This document shows, piece by piece, positions 38,057 through 49,667 of a DNA stretch of 64,000 nucleotides (positions are counted from its first letter, which is position 1; each line of letters opens with the position of its first letter). Position numbers and translations under genes: made by a program. The stretch is from positions 124,001 to 188,000 of the forward strand of contig WFMF01000156.1 of the NCBI GenBank assembly GCA_011033025.1, written 5' to 3'. This DNA is from Beroe forskalii (Eukaryota; Ctenophora; Nuda; Beroida; Beroidae). Below the pieces are notes generated by a model. The model did no database searches. It saw only the letters and a program-made list of their open reading frames with translations, and was not told where the DNA came from.

Positions 38057-38880
38057 GGGAAAAAAGACTGAAAAGCCCCATTTTTCCCTTGACCTTAAAA
38101 GGGGAGAACCCCTTTTTTTTAAAAAAGTAAACCCTTGTTAGTGGTTTTAGGGGTCATTATAAAGGGGCCCTGAATTTAATTTTTCCCCAGTTTTTTAAAA
38201 AAATAATTTTTTAATTTTTTTTTCCCTTTTCCATTAAATCTATTTTTTGTTTTGCCCCAAAAATTTTATTTTTTAAAATGGGAAAAATTTTTATTTTGGA
38301 TTTTTAGTGGGGAAATTTGTTTGAATTTTTTAAAGTAAAAAATTCCAATTTTGTCTTTTTTTTTAAAAATTTTTTTTCCCACCTAAAAAAAGGGTTAATT
38401 GGGAAAAAAATTTTGGGGATATATCCGAAACCTTTAAAAGTTCATTTTTTTTTACTTAAATAAAATTTGTCGGGACCTGATAAAAGCAAGAGTAAAATTA
38501 AAAAGATCTTTCCTTTAAAAAATAAAATGATTTAAAAAATTTTACAAAAAATTTGAAAAATAAAAAAATGGGTCAAAATCGGCCAAGATAAGGGTTGGAA
38601 ATGAATTTTTGGGGCTCTTGATTATTTTACTAGTAATAATCAATCGAAACTACCCCAAAATAAACACAAAACCCATAAACAGGAAAAGTTGATGGAAAAA
38701 TTCTTATTAAAACCCCCAAAACCTCCAAGAGCCAATTAAAGATTTTAAATTTTTAAAAAAATAGTCCCGTTTTTTTTAAAAATTAAATTTTTTTTTTCAA
38801 TTCTAAAAAAGTTTGAGGGGCCCCTTTTTAAACTTTTAAGTTTCCATATTTTCAAAAGTTGTCAAAACCGTCGGAAAATT
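38057..38880. other. Homopolymer-rich low-quality version of duplicated sequence
   Basis: This stretch is dominated by runs of T, A, C and G and can be loosely aligned, with many missing bases, to about 14960-15690 of copy A (for example GGACCTGATAAAAGCAAGAG against AGCCTGATAAAAGTCAAGAG, and TTTTGGGGCTCTTGATTAT in both). It becomes a clean match after about 38890. The pattern is what poor consensus at a contig end looks like, not biological divergence. Frames here should not be trusted. Confidence 0.75.
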
Positions 38881-40565
38881 ATATCACCCGACAAAATTAT
38901 AATTATACGTTTATCAACAGAGATAATTTAGAAAGCCTACACTCCCTAGTGTTCTATAATATATCGTGTATTATCTATTGTAAGGTTTTACTGACGCCAT
39001 ACAAATAAAGAAACGAAGGATGAGGAGGATCAAAATCACGTAAATTCCTTTTTCCCTTTTTTTAAACTAATGAGGAAGCTAATCAGGCAGCTAATTCAGT
39101 AATTGGGTGAAATGATCCCAATGACCCACTGATATAAAAGGCATTGTTTCAGCATTGCGAAATGTATCAACTTACGGTATCAACAATGGCCTTGGATGTG
39201 TCAGCAACAGCTTTTCTATGTGAAACGGTGTTGATTTTGATTTGTAATTACCCTGTAATTTCGCCTTACACTCCTCAGTGGGTCGAGTGTGTCGCCGGTA
39301 ACCCCTGTGTTGCTGGCTATAACAGGTTTGTAACTCCGTAGGCAGCACACAATCACACATGTAGCTCAAGTGTACCACCAGGTATATCAGTGTATTATAT
39401 ATAGGCTGTAAATAACGGCCAACAAAACTATACCTCTGGTATCGTCAATTCACCGTTTTAAACCAATAGAATGATATCACAATCAGCCACTTCTTTTGTT
39501 CTAACGGATATATTTATTCGCTACTCAGCGACCTTTGGCTGTGTATATAGTCCATTGAACTACAGAAAGATATATTAGGTAAGCTAAAAAGCTGAATGTA
39601 ATGTGAATCACTAGAACGGTTGGTCGGTTATTGTACAATGCAACTGATTGAGCAGAGGCTGAAGCAGAAGGTAAGCAGCAACAGATACACACTCACACAC
39701 TCACTCAGTACAAGATAATGGCAGCCAAGTTTCAGCACATTCCACTATCCACAGTACTGAGATAACTTTGCAGCAAGACGAGTGCCATTCGGAAAGAGTA
39801 CATGAAAAACAACATTTTTCTCTTTTTTATTATTTATATCAAAATACTAATTTGAAGGAGAGACTTCCCAGGCAGAGTCTTATAAGAAAGGTATTACTTT
39901 AGCCCGGCCTATGGAAGTATGGGAAAAGGGCCAAAAAATTCAGTCGAAACCGATTTCTCGATGATAAACAAATTTTTGGTAGTTATGCTAATTAAGGGCC
40001 GAAGAGATGTGGGTCGAATTGCAAAGGACCAAAATTGAATCAAAATTGAAAACAAATCTTTCAATTGTTAGAGGTCAATAGAACAATTCACTACATCAGA
40101 TTTTGCAGTTTGGTGCCGGTCTCGCGCTGGTTTACTATTATTAAATTAGTTTTGCAAAATGTGTTGGATATGAGTAAGCGATTCTCAAAATTTCATGGCA
40201 TTTGTATTGACTTTTTCAATAACTGAGTTTTAAAAGTATCATACACGCAATTGTCAGCATTTATGACGAAAAACACGTTCTTTAATCTGGCCTTGCGTCC
40301 GGCATGAAACTCTAAAAGGCACAAAACTTTCGTTTATGGCGTGAGTCCAGTGGCAGTCAGCCGGTAGCAATTTGATGTGTTGGCCCTATTAAGCTATTAG
40401 GAAAAATGTTCACACTGACCATGATTAAATTACAAGGCTGCTCTTTGTCCCATGCTGAGATTAGAACATGTGACTCAAATAATTCTTATTCAAGACACAG
40501 GCCACATCAAAAAACGCCATTTCCAAGAAATTGAGGACTAAAGACCACTTAACAATATCCAGCCA

Positions 40566-41681
40566 TCTATTATTATAATCGAGAGAGGTAGTTATAAGTA
40601 GGAGCTTTCGCTCTCCCAGAAAATCTGACACACTAGGAGTTGAAAACCCGCGATTTTTTGCAGGATGGCAGAAAAAAGGTGTCTCCGTATTGCTACATTC
40701 TTTTTTTTTGCGTAAAAGGCTTAGATTTTCCGTAATTAATGCTCAAAGTTGGACAAAGGGTCGCGAAAAACAAGATCGAGTTATAGGTTTGATTCACCAG
40801 TTGCGCGCGCTATGGATACAAGCGCTAGCGCGCGCAAAACTGCACGTGCATTTTAACGAAAAATCTACCATTTCGTTATTGTGTATTTTGGAAACGTTTC
40901 CACTGTTGAAATTTATAATTTACGTTCCCAATGGAATTTTCGAGTTCGCTAAAAAGTATACGACTGCAGGAGACTATCAATATTTTAGGAGAGGAGAAAA
41001 GGTAAGAGTTGAAAATTTTGTTCCATAGTGAACATCAGCGATAATTCATTCATGTGAAGATATTAATTGTTGTTTCGATGGTTTGCTGCGATAAATCGAC
41101 GGCATGAATAATTCATATTTACTGAAGCTAGAAGTGGGTTATAAACATATAAAATTGCGGACAATTTTGATATCAATGAGCTTGGATTCCACTTTGTTGC
41201 CCATCTATTCTCCTAATCTGAACTTTAGATTAAAAAACATTGTTCTTGAGTTCTTCTCAATTACCAACTGTTTACTCGAGCTAAATATACAATCGTATAT
41301 TTTTTTCATTTATTTTCAAAGCATATGTGAATATTTCGGAATTTTCGTTACGTTGCACCCCCACCCCCAGTAACAAAAATTGCATCAATGACATACTTAG
41401 AGTTAGATATAAAATTTGCATTTCCAAACTTTAAAAACGCAATTGATCATGTTTCAATTTCATACGTTTTACAAAAATTTGTTTTGTCATTAATTTCTAT
41501 AATTCAATATTTACGAAATCTGCGTTGTGATCCATGAATTTTGAAAATACTGTGTATGTCCATATTTTAAGAAACCAGGGTCTTGGTTAGGGCAATTATA
41601 TGTTACCATTGTGGTACTCTGTAGCCAGCATTGAAATGGTCGGGTGTCCTGTGGCTTCAAAGGCCCAACGGGCCTTTCTAG
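40566..41681 (+). mobile_element. Helitron (non-autonomous) unique to copy B, with resolved empty site
   Basis: Copy A has the uninterrupted sequence CCATAAAATATAC (A|T junction at 17391/17392). In copy B the same A and T are separated by 1116 bp beginning TCTATTATTATAATCGAGAG and ending with the hairpin AAAGGCCCAACGGGCCTTT followed by CTAG. The 5' TC, 3' hairpin plus CTRR, A/T insertion and absence of target duplication satisfy all Helitron criteria. There is no RepHel coding; the 65-112-codon frames inside are incidental. Its body is related to the decayed sequence immediately downstream (41690-42876), so it inserted next to an older relative. Confidence 0.9.
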
Positions 41682-41689
41682 TAAAATAT

Positions 41690-42876
41690 ACTACATCTAC
41701 ATGGTCACGCATTCAACACTATAATTCATCACACATTTCTACATTAGCCTCCCTTACACAACGGAACTGTGATTGGGTATACCATCATCTCGAATGAGGG
41801 AAAACTAAAAAGCCGAGAAATTCACAATTTCAGTTCTCAATGTAATTTTCGAGTTTAGTAAAAAAAACTTTACGGCGAAAACTATTAACTCTTATCACTA
41901 TTATAGGAGAAAAGGTAAGAGTTGAAAATTTTCTTTCATTGTGAAAATCAGCGACAATTCTTTTATATCAAGATATTTGTAGTTTGCTGCGAGAATTTTA
42001 CGGAAGGAGGAATTCGGTTTTATTCAAGTTAGAAAAGGGTTATAAGAAGGTAAAAATGCGGAAAATTTTGATTTCAATTTTCAATGAAATTTTCGAGTTC
42101 GGTGAAAAGCTTTCGGCGGAAAACTAGACCAATATTTACTTGTTTACTCTTATCACTAATATAGGAGAAAAGTTGAAAATTTTGTTCCATTGTGATAATT
42201 AGCGATAATTATTTCAATCAGCGATAATCATTTTATATCGAGATATTTGTAAATTTTGCAATATTTTTATACAATCACATAATTTGAGGTTGATGACGGA
42301 GTAGAATTCCAAATTATTCCCAATGTCAGTTTATCAAATCAGATTTATTTATTTAAATCAGCTTCTTTTATTTTGTCGCAGAGACTATAATTATCATTAA
42401 TCAGTAGAGATATAATTTGTAGTTTCGATGGTTTGCTGCGAGAATTCGACGGAAGGAGGAATTTGATTTCAATTTTCAATGAGCTTGGATTCGAATTCAT
42501 TGCCCATCTATTCTCCAAATCCAAACTTTATCTCTTTATGTTCTTAAACCATTAAAAGTACTTATTATTTACTGTGTCCTTGACGTTAATTCTCAATCGT
42601 AAAATTTTCTCTATTTTAAAAATCATTCTCAAAGCCTCATGTAAATACTTCGCAATCTCGTTACGTTGCACTGCCACCCCCAGTAACAAAAAATTGCATC
42701 AATGGGTAAGTGCGTGTTCGAAATCCACTTCCAAACTTTGAAAAAAGCAAATGGATCATATTTCAACTTCATAGACGTTTAAAACATTTGTTTTGTCATT
42801 AATTTCTATAATTTGTTCATATTTATGAAATTTTCGTTGTGATTTATCAATTAAGGCTGAGGGTCGGGCCTTCTAG
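41690..42876 (+). mobile_element. Decayed Helitron-related sequence, copy B
   Basis: Counterpart of 17400-18583, ending GGGCCTTCTAG with CTAG at 42873-42876, and sharing diverged blocks with the intact Helitron just upstream. Confidence 0.55.
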
Positions 42877-44516
42877 AAACGGTTATATCTTGAACAAATG
42901 ATCGAATACTTAAATCTCGAAATACGACCGTAAGAACCGTTAAAAGTGTCCCTAATCATTAATAGCAAATATATAGCATAAAATGAATCGTGCATTGTCA
43001 GCAAGAATTTCATTTAGAGCTATCATAGAAGGCCTGAGTAAGCAAATGAGGCTCGACAGTTTACTAAAGCAAGCACTTTTATTAAGCACCTTTAAACACC
43101 TTTAAGCACCTTCCATTTTTCACTCCTGCTGACGACGGTAATGACATGATTTTTGAAAGCTTCTGATGAAAACTTCCTTGCATCAGTTAAACCGTTTAAA
43201 CTTCTACCTCTTGAGATTTACTAACGAATAAGAGGGTCGAATTGTTGATTTTCACGCGAAGCTTCAGCCGAGTCCGACAATTTGTGCCTATAACACACGA
43301 TCCATAGCTAGTTAATTGTATTTTGTGGGTACAATTGTACTTAATAGGCAGGCAAATAAGTTAGGTTTCGATCCTCTGCTCGTGCAACAATTTTGTAATA
43401 TCACACTCAGCGTGACCTCGTGCGATGATTCAAATTATCACACTTGGCAGCGACTCGTGCAATGAGTTCTATCAACGCTTCAGAAGCTATTCTCAAAGCA
43501 TATCATTTTATAATCATCAGACATAATTCGCTCAGACTGATGGGCCGATGAACAATTATTCTCTGTCTATTTTGTAAATTTTAACCAACACTACTGTAAA
43601 CCCACGTCTCGCAACCCCACACTCAAATTAATTGCTATTTTCCTTTTTGCAACTGCATAACTATGTTTCAATTCCGAGTTTTAAATCTATATACCCATTG
43701 AACCTAAATTGAACCTTAATAAACCACTCGCCACTGAACAGTAGCTTTAAAGCAGTGAGTTATCAATAATTATCACACTCGAAATTAACCCACTTGCAGT
43801 TGCACTGGATGGAAATGAAGTTAATTACATGAATTCGTTCCACCAGAGTGTGTTGCAACCATGCCAGCTTTCAATATTTTCCATGACCCCCGCTCCGGCT
43901 ATTGGTGGTGATCCTATTAAGCAAATAATATTATATTGAGTATAAGTGGGGTATCAAAGTAAAGTTTTACTCTGAGACACCTCAACCACTTTTAAAACTA
44001 ACGCTCAATATCACCACCGCCCATATCGAGCATAATCATTATAACATATAATGTATTTCGTGGTCGCGCTCAACAAATGTAAGCAACCCACAACCGGTGT
44101 TTATACCATATTAGAGGCTGACAGAATATCTTTGTGGGGTTTCAAGACAATGCCATACAAAGTAGAAAGCCTTTTCCAGTATAAAGAATATGAGGCACTG
44201 AAATTCGGGGTCTGAGAATCGGGAAGCAACCACTGATCACAATATCATGTATAGATTACAGCTCACGGGATCATTTCAAGTTGAATTTTCATGATAAATA
44301 TTTAATATGATACATGAGTTAGAAATTGTCTTCGTTAATATTTAACCATAATAACTTCCCCTATTTCTAATACACGATTCAAGTTTAATTCTACGTGTGA
44401 AATGATATTGGCGACCCATCAGCTTACCGACAGGTCCCTTTGACATTTGCAAACTTTGACAATCAGGGTGCAAGTTGACAGTCAACTCACAATCTGATTG
44501 AGCGGTGGATCAATAT

Positions 44517-45980
44517 AGGATAATCAAACACCCTTAGGATACGTTTATATGAATTATCACACGAGCGAAGCGAGTGTGATAATTCGAATTATTGCTCGAG
44601 CCGAAGGCGAGTGTAATAATTCAATATCACTGAGCCGAAGGCGAGTGTGATAATTGATATAAACGTATCCTCAGGGTGTTTGATTAATCTATTATATAAC
44701 GTGAGAAACGGGCGGAGATATACACTGGTTTTTCCAATAAAAAAGCAAATTTAGATAAAAATCCTTTGAGCTAAAGAGTATAGGGCCTGAAATTTATTTA
44801 GGAAAATGTCAAGATTGGCCAGGAATCTTACATTAGATGGTGAAGAGTGGCTATTTAAATTTGCCTTCAAAGTATGAATAAAACGTTAATCCGGAATCTT
44901 TATAAACTTTGCTCAGATCTTTTGATTCCAAGGTACTATAAAAGTGATCGTCGATTGAAATGTGTAGCAACACCAAAACAAAATTGAAAGATCATTTCCG
45001 TGTAAGTGTGTAACGCCGTAACGGATGCACATTTATAGGCAAATTGTAGAGAGGGTAAGTAGGTGCACGGTTGATATATCGACTACCGGGTATACATAAA
45101 CCCATGAGACCAAAACAAGATGTCAAGATAACAAAATAAATGTATACACTGCTACACTGATGTATCCTAATGGAGTGAGAGCAAGTGGTCTTACTGGCAC
45201 GTGGGTGCGCGGCTCATATAATGACAAACAAGGTATACATAAACTCATGAAACCAAAACAAGATAACCTAATACGTATACACTGATGTATGATCGTAATG
45301 GAGTGAAAGCAAGTGGTCTTACTGGCACGTGGGTGCGCGGCTCATATAATGACAAACAAGGTATACATAAACTCATGAAACCAAAACAAGATAACGTAAT
45401 ACGTATACACTGATGTATCGTAATGGAGTGAAAGCAAGTGGTCTTACTGGCACGTGGGTGCGCGGCTCATATAATGACAAACAAGGTATACATAAACTCA
45501 TGAAACCAAAACAAGATAACATAATATGTATACACTGGTGTATTGATTTAGATCAAGTGGTCTTACTGCTTTACTGGCACGTGCGTGCGCGGCTCATATA
45601 ATGACTAACGTGAACGGTGAATGCATAAACAAGATAACATAAGATGTATATTGTATACACTGGTGTATCGTAATGGAGTGAGAGAATTGACTAAAAGTCA
45701 GATTGAAATGATTTTACATAGTAAATAAATACGAATAACAAAATTCTAAAGTTTTGATTTTTGGGGTGTGATAATTTTTCAAAGGTGTGATAACTGTTCT
45801 TTGAGGGGTGTGATAACTGTACAGTTATCACACACCTGGAAAAATTATCACACCCCAAAATTTCGAAAATTTTAAAATCTTATGAAAATTATTAATTGAC
45901 CCCTAAACTCCATTTTTGAAGCCGTTATATAACAAAAATTATCGGAGCAAGAATTATATAACGATCGTTATATAATATAA
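44517..45980. mobile_element. Insert unique to copy B with two foldbacks and an internal tandem array
   Basis: Copy A reads GGATCAATATAAATTGTAAATAC where copy B has about 1.46 kb extra. The insert contains a near-perfect inverted repeat of about 44 bp (about 44519-44562 against 44648-44692) around GAGCCGAAGGCGAG-type hairpins, a tandem array (45085-45690), a second foldback with GTGTGATAACTGT words (45766-45860), and a perfect 24-bp palindrome of TTATATAACG near 45950-45975. TTATATAACG also occurs at about 44693, near the left side. The class is not certain: the ends do not fit a simple terminal-repeat transposon, and nested elements are possible. Confidence 0.6.
45085..45690. repeat. Tandem repeat of about 125 bp, roughly five units
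   Basis: Units share GCAAGTGGTCTTACTGGCAC, then GTGGGTGCGCGGCTCATATA, then a GTATACATAAACTCATGA stretch, at about 45181, 45309 and 45434, with diverged units on both sides (one with CACGTGCGTGCGCGG near 45578). The middle units are nearly identical, suggesting recent amplification. Confidence 0.85.
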
Positions 45981-46316
45981 TTTATAAATACAACAAATCA
46001 GAATGTCGGGATTCTATCACATAAGCTAATTATACACTGCCAAGTGTAGGGTGTTTTGAGGATTATCACACGAGCAGGAATGTAAATTGCCAAATGTAAT
46101 TGCTAGTCCATTTTAATTATCAATTTGAAAAATATTATAATATTTATATGAAACAAGAATTGCGCCTGCACCGACACAATTATTGTTGTTCCCGTAGACC
46201 GTATACAGGCGCTTAATTTCCCTCCCCCGCGGTGCTTGATGTAACCTTAGCATCATAATAAGATAATACAAAACGCAGTCGTTATAAAGTAATAATGAAG
46301 TAATAAGAATATAAAT

Positions 46317-46477
46317 ATTGTTCCGATGCGCGTGCTGCGCGCGACCACCGAGAACACGAATTGGCACGTGCCATATCTTCTAAAATTCGTGCGCGCGCGT
46401 TCGTTGTTGTACTCAGTTCGTTGTAGATTTCGCGCCATTTTGTTGAATTGCTTTACGTTTCGCATCGATTTTTGTCA
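46317..46477. promoter_or_regulatory. CpG-dense block in AT-rich surroundings, copy B
   Basis: Same CpG-rich sequence as at 20560-20720, including GGCACGTGCC. Identical in sequence to copy A over this stretch, so it gives no independent evidence of function. Confidence 0.3.
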
Positions 46478-47993
46478 CCGTTTATTCACGCGATGCATTT
46501 TCTTGAATGTTTATACTAATTTGCAATATCACTTTTTATCTGATTTTCAAATTTCGTGCTTTTGTTTTCTGTTTCAATGCTGTCTCTTGTTCCAAAAAGC
46601 AATAATCGTCTTTCACAGCGAATAGTATTTCTCAAACTTAGTCGAATCCAGCAGAAAGTCTAATAGTTATGCAGTTTGGTACTAAACCTAGTGCAAAACC
46701 GAAACCTTTTCCTTCAATCCACTGCCCAACTCACACCTAAGATTTTAACTTTTTAAGACACGAATTCTTCAACAGCCTAATTAAATTTAGAACTTATCAT
46801 AATTTAGGAGTTCGAGCATGCGGCACGGATGGGCCAGATCAACCTATAAGATTTATACTTTTGACAACCGACAGCTCCATGAGTAAAGAAATTCGTTATT
46901 TTGAAGATTTATGTGATATGGGGACGGAGGGACGGAAGGACGGAGGGAGGGAGGGACATTTTCACGACTGATATTATAAAGGAGCAATCCGGGCACTTTC
47001 CAGAAATTACAGTAGTTGTATTGTAAATCTGAACCTCATATACACATATCCTATTTCTCACCTTCCAAAACCACGATCTCTGCCAACCCTCTCATTTGCC
47101 TTTTTGTATTCACAAAAAGGCCAATGGGGAGGGAAAAAATACAATACAATATCACTTCACTATGATAAGGTAAAGATTTGATTGATACATAGAAAGATAG
47201 AATGATGATTTTGGAGTTTTCTTAGATAAAGCATGTTCATCAGTACATCTATAGAACTTCTATAATCTCCACCTTTGAATATATTCTTACGAGTTGTATT
47301 TATGATCGATGTAACAAGTGTGCTGAATTTATTAATTTACCATCAAGTTGGACTGACCATGATTGGCTTACGTGAGAATAATGCTCAACGGCTAACGGAG
47401 GACCCTAGCCCAGCAGCTGATCAAATTCTGAGAAACTCTTCTTTTCCCTAAAAAGACTAGGAAGACCATCTGTCCCATGAGTAAATAAGTTAATTTTCCA
47501 CTTTCTGGGAGAATCAAAGGAATATTAAACGGACGGCTGCAGAATGGAGAAACGGCCATCTTACAATTTTCTGCGGTAAAAGCAATTCGAGATTTTTGAT
47601 AAAACTGAGTAGAAAAATTGATTTTAAACCCGCTGTTTATAATCTAGTCTGGAAATATTAGAATAGAAACTGCACAAACTAACTGCTACAGGTCTTCCAT
47701 TTCGCAAGTCATTTCTAAACATCCGAAAGTATAAATCATTCTCAACCTCTTAGCTGTACGTACGTAAACATTAGAACATTGATAGGTCGATATTAAATAA
47801 TCAACTTGGTACTTGTAACCATCATCAATCAATCACGAACTAAATAACGTGTTACTTATCGTAAGTCCATTAGACACGATATTAACAATTTGTGTGTCCA
47901 TTGTCAATTTTCCACATGTGTGGCTAACTACTGGCGCCCAATTTTTGCTTCATTCGCTGAGTAAGCATTGAAAAAAGAATGTCGAAATGATAC

Positions 47994-49667
47994 TTGACTG
48001 ACTTGACTGACTTGTCTGACTTGACTGACTCGACTGACTCGACTGACTTGACTGACTTGACTGACTTGACTGACTTGACTGACTTGACTGACTTGACTGA
48101 CTTGACTGACTTGACTGACTTGACTGACTTGACTGACTTGACTGACTTGACTGACTTGACTGACTTGACTGACTTGACTGACTTGACTGACTTGACTGAC
48201 TTGACTGACTTGACTGACTTGACTGACTTGACTGACTTGACTGACCTGACTGACTTGACTGACTTGACTGACTTGACTGACTTGACTGACTTGACTGACT
48301 TGACTGACTTGACTGATCTGACCGACCTGACCAACCTGTCAGTCATGACTGACCTGACTGACTTGACTGACTTGACTGACTTGACTGACTTGACTGACTT
48401 GACTGACTTGACTGACTTGACTGACTTGACTGACTTGACTGACTTGACTGACCTGACTGACTTGACTGACTTGACCGACTTGACTGACTTGACTGACTTG
48501 ACCGACTTGACTGACTTGACTGACCTGACCGACCTGACCGACCTGACCCTTGACTGACCTGACCGACCTTGACTGACTTGACTGACCTGACTGACTTGAC
48601 CGACTTGACTGACTTGACTGACTTGACTAACTTGACTGACTTGACTGACTTGACTGACTTGACTGACTTGACTGACTTGGACTGACTTGACTGACTTGAC
48701 TGACTTGACTGACTTGACTGACTTGACTGACTTGACTGACCTGGACTGAATTTGACTGATTTGACTGACCGACCTGGACCGACTTGACTGACTGACTGAC
48801 TTGACTGATTTGACTGGACTGACCTTGACTGACTTGACCGACCTGACCGACCTGACTGACCTGGACTGACCTGACTTGGACTTGGACTTGACTGACTTGA
48901 CTGACTTGACTGACTTGACTGACTTGACTGACCTGACTGACTTGACTGACCTGACTGACTTGGACTGACTTGACTGACTTGACTGACTTGACTGACTTGA
49001 CTGACTTGACTGACTTGACTGACTTGACTGACTTGACTGACTTGACTGACTTGACTGACCTGACTTGACTGACTTGACTGACTTGACTGACTTGACTTGA
49101 CTGACTTGACTGACTTGAATGACATAACTGACTTGACTGACTTGACTGACTTGACCGACTTGACTGACTTGACTGACTTGACTGACTTGACCTGACTGAC
49201 TTGACTGACTTGACTGACTTGACTGACTTGACTGACTTGACTGACTTGACTGAATTGACTGACTTGACTGACTTGACTGACTTGACTGACTTGACTGACT
49301 TGACTGACTTGACTGACTTGACTGACTTGACTGACTTGACTGACTTGACTGACTTGACTGACTTGACTGACTTGACTGACTTGACTGACTGACTTGACTG
49401 ACTTGACTGACTTGACTGACTTGACTGACTTGACTGACTTGACTGACTGACTTGACTGACTTGACTGACTTGACTGACTTGACTGACTTGACTGACTTGA
49501 CTGACTTGACTGACTTGACTGACTTGACTGACTTGACTGACTTGACTGACTTGACTGACTTGACTGACTTGACTGACTTGACTGACTTGACTGACTTGAC
49601 TGACTTGACTGACTTGACTGACTTGACTGACTTTACTGACTTTACTGACTTTACTGACTTGACTGAC
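47994..49667. repeat. TTGACTGAC 9-bp satellite, copy B array
   Basis: About 185 units at the position equivalent to 22230-23590 but about 0.3 kb longer and more homogeneous. Three TTTACTGAC variant units near 49630-49656 match the same trio in copy A. It gives rise to spurious frames of 598, 260 and 187 codons. Confidence 0.95.

Noticed and set aside
37938..38141. Frame spanning the N gap
   Set aside because: It translates across 100 placeholder Ns and low-quality homopolymer sequence.
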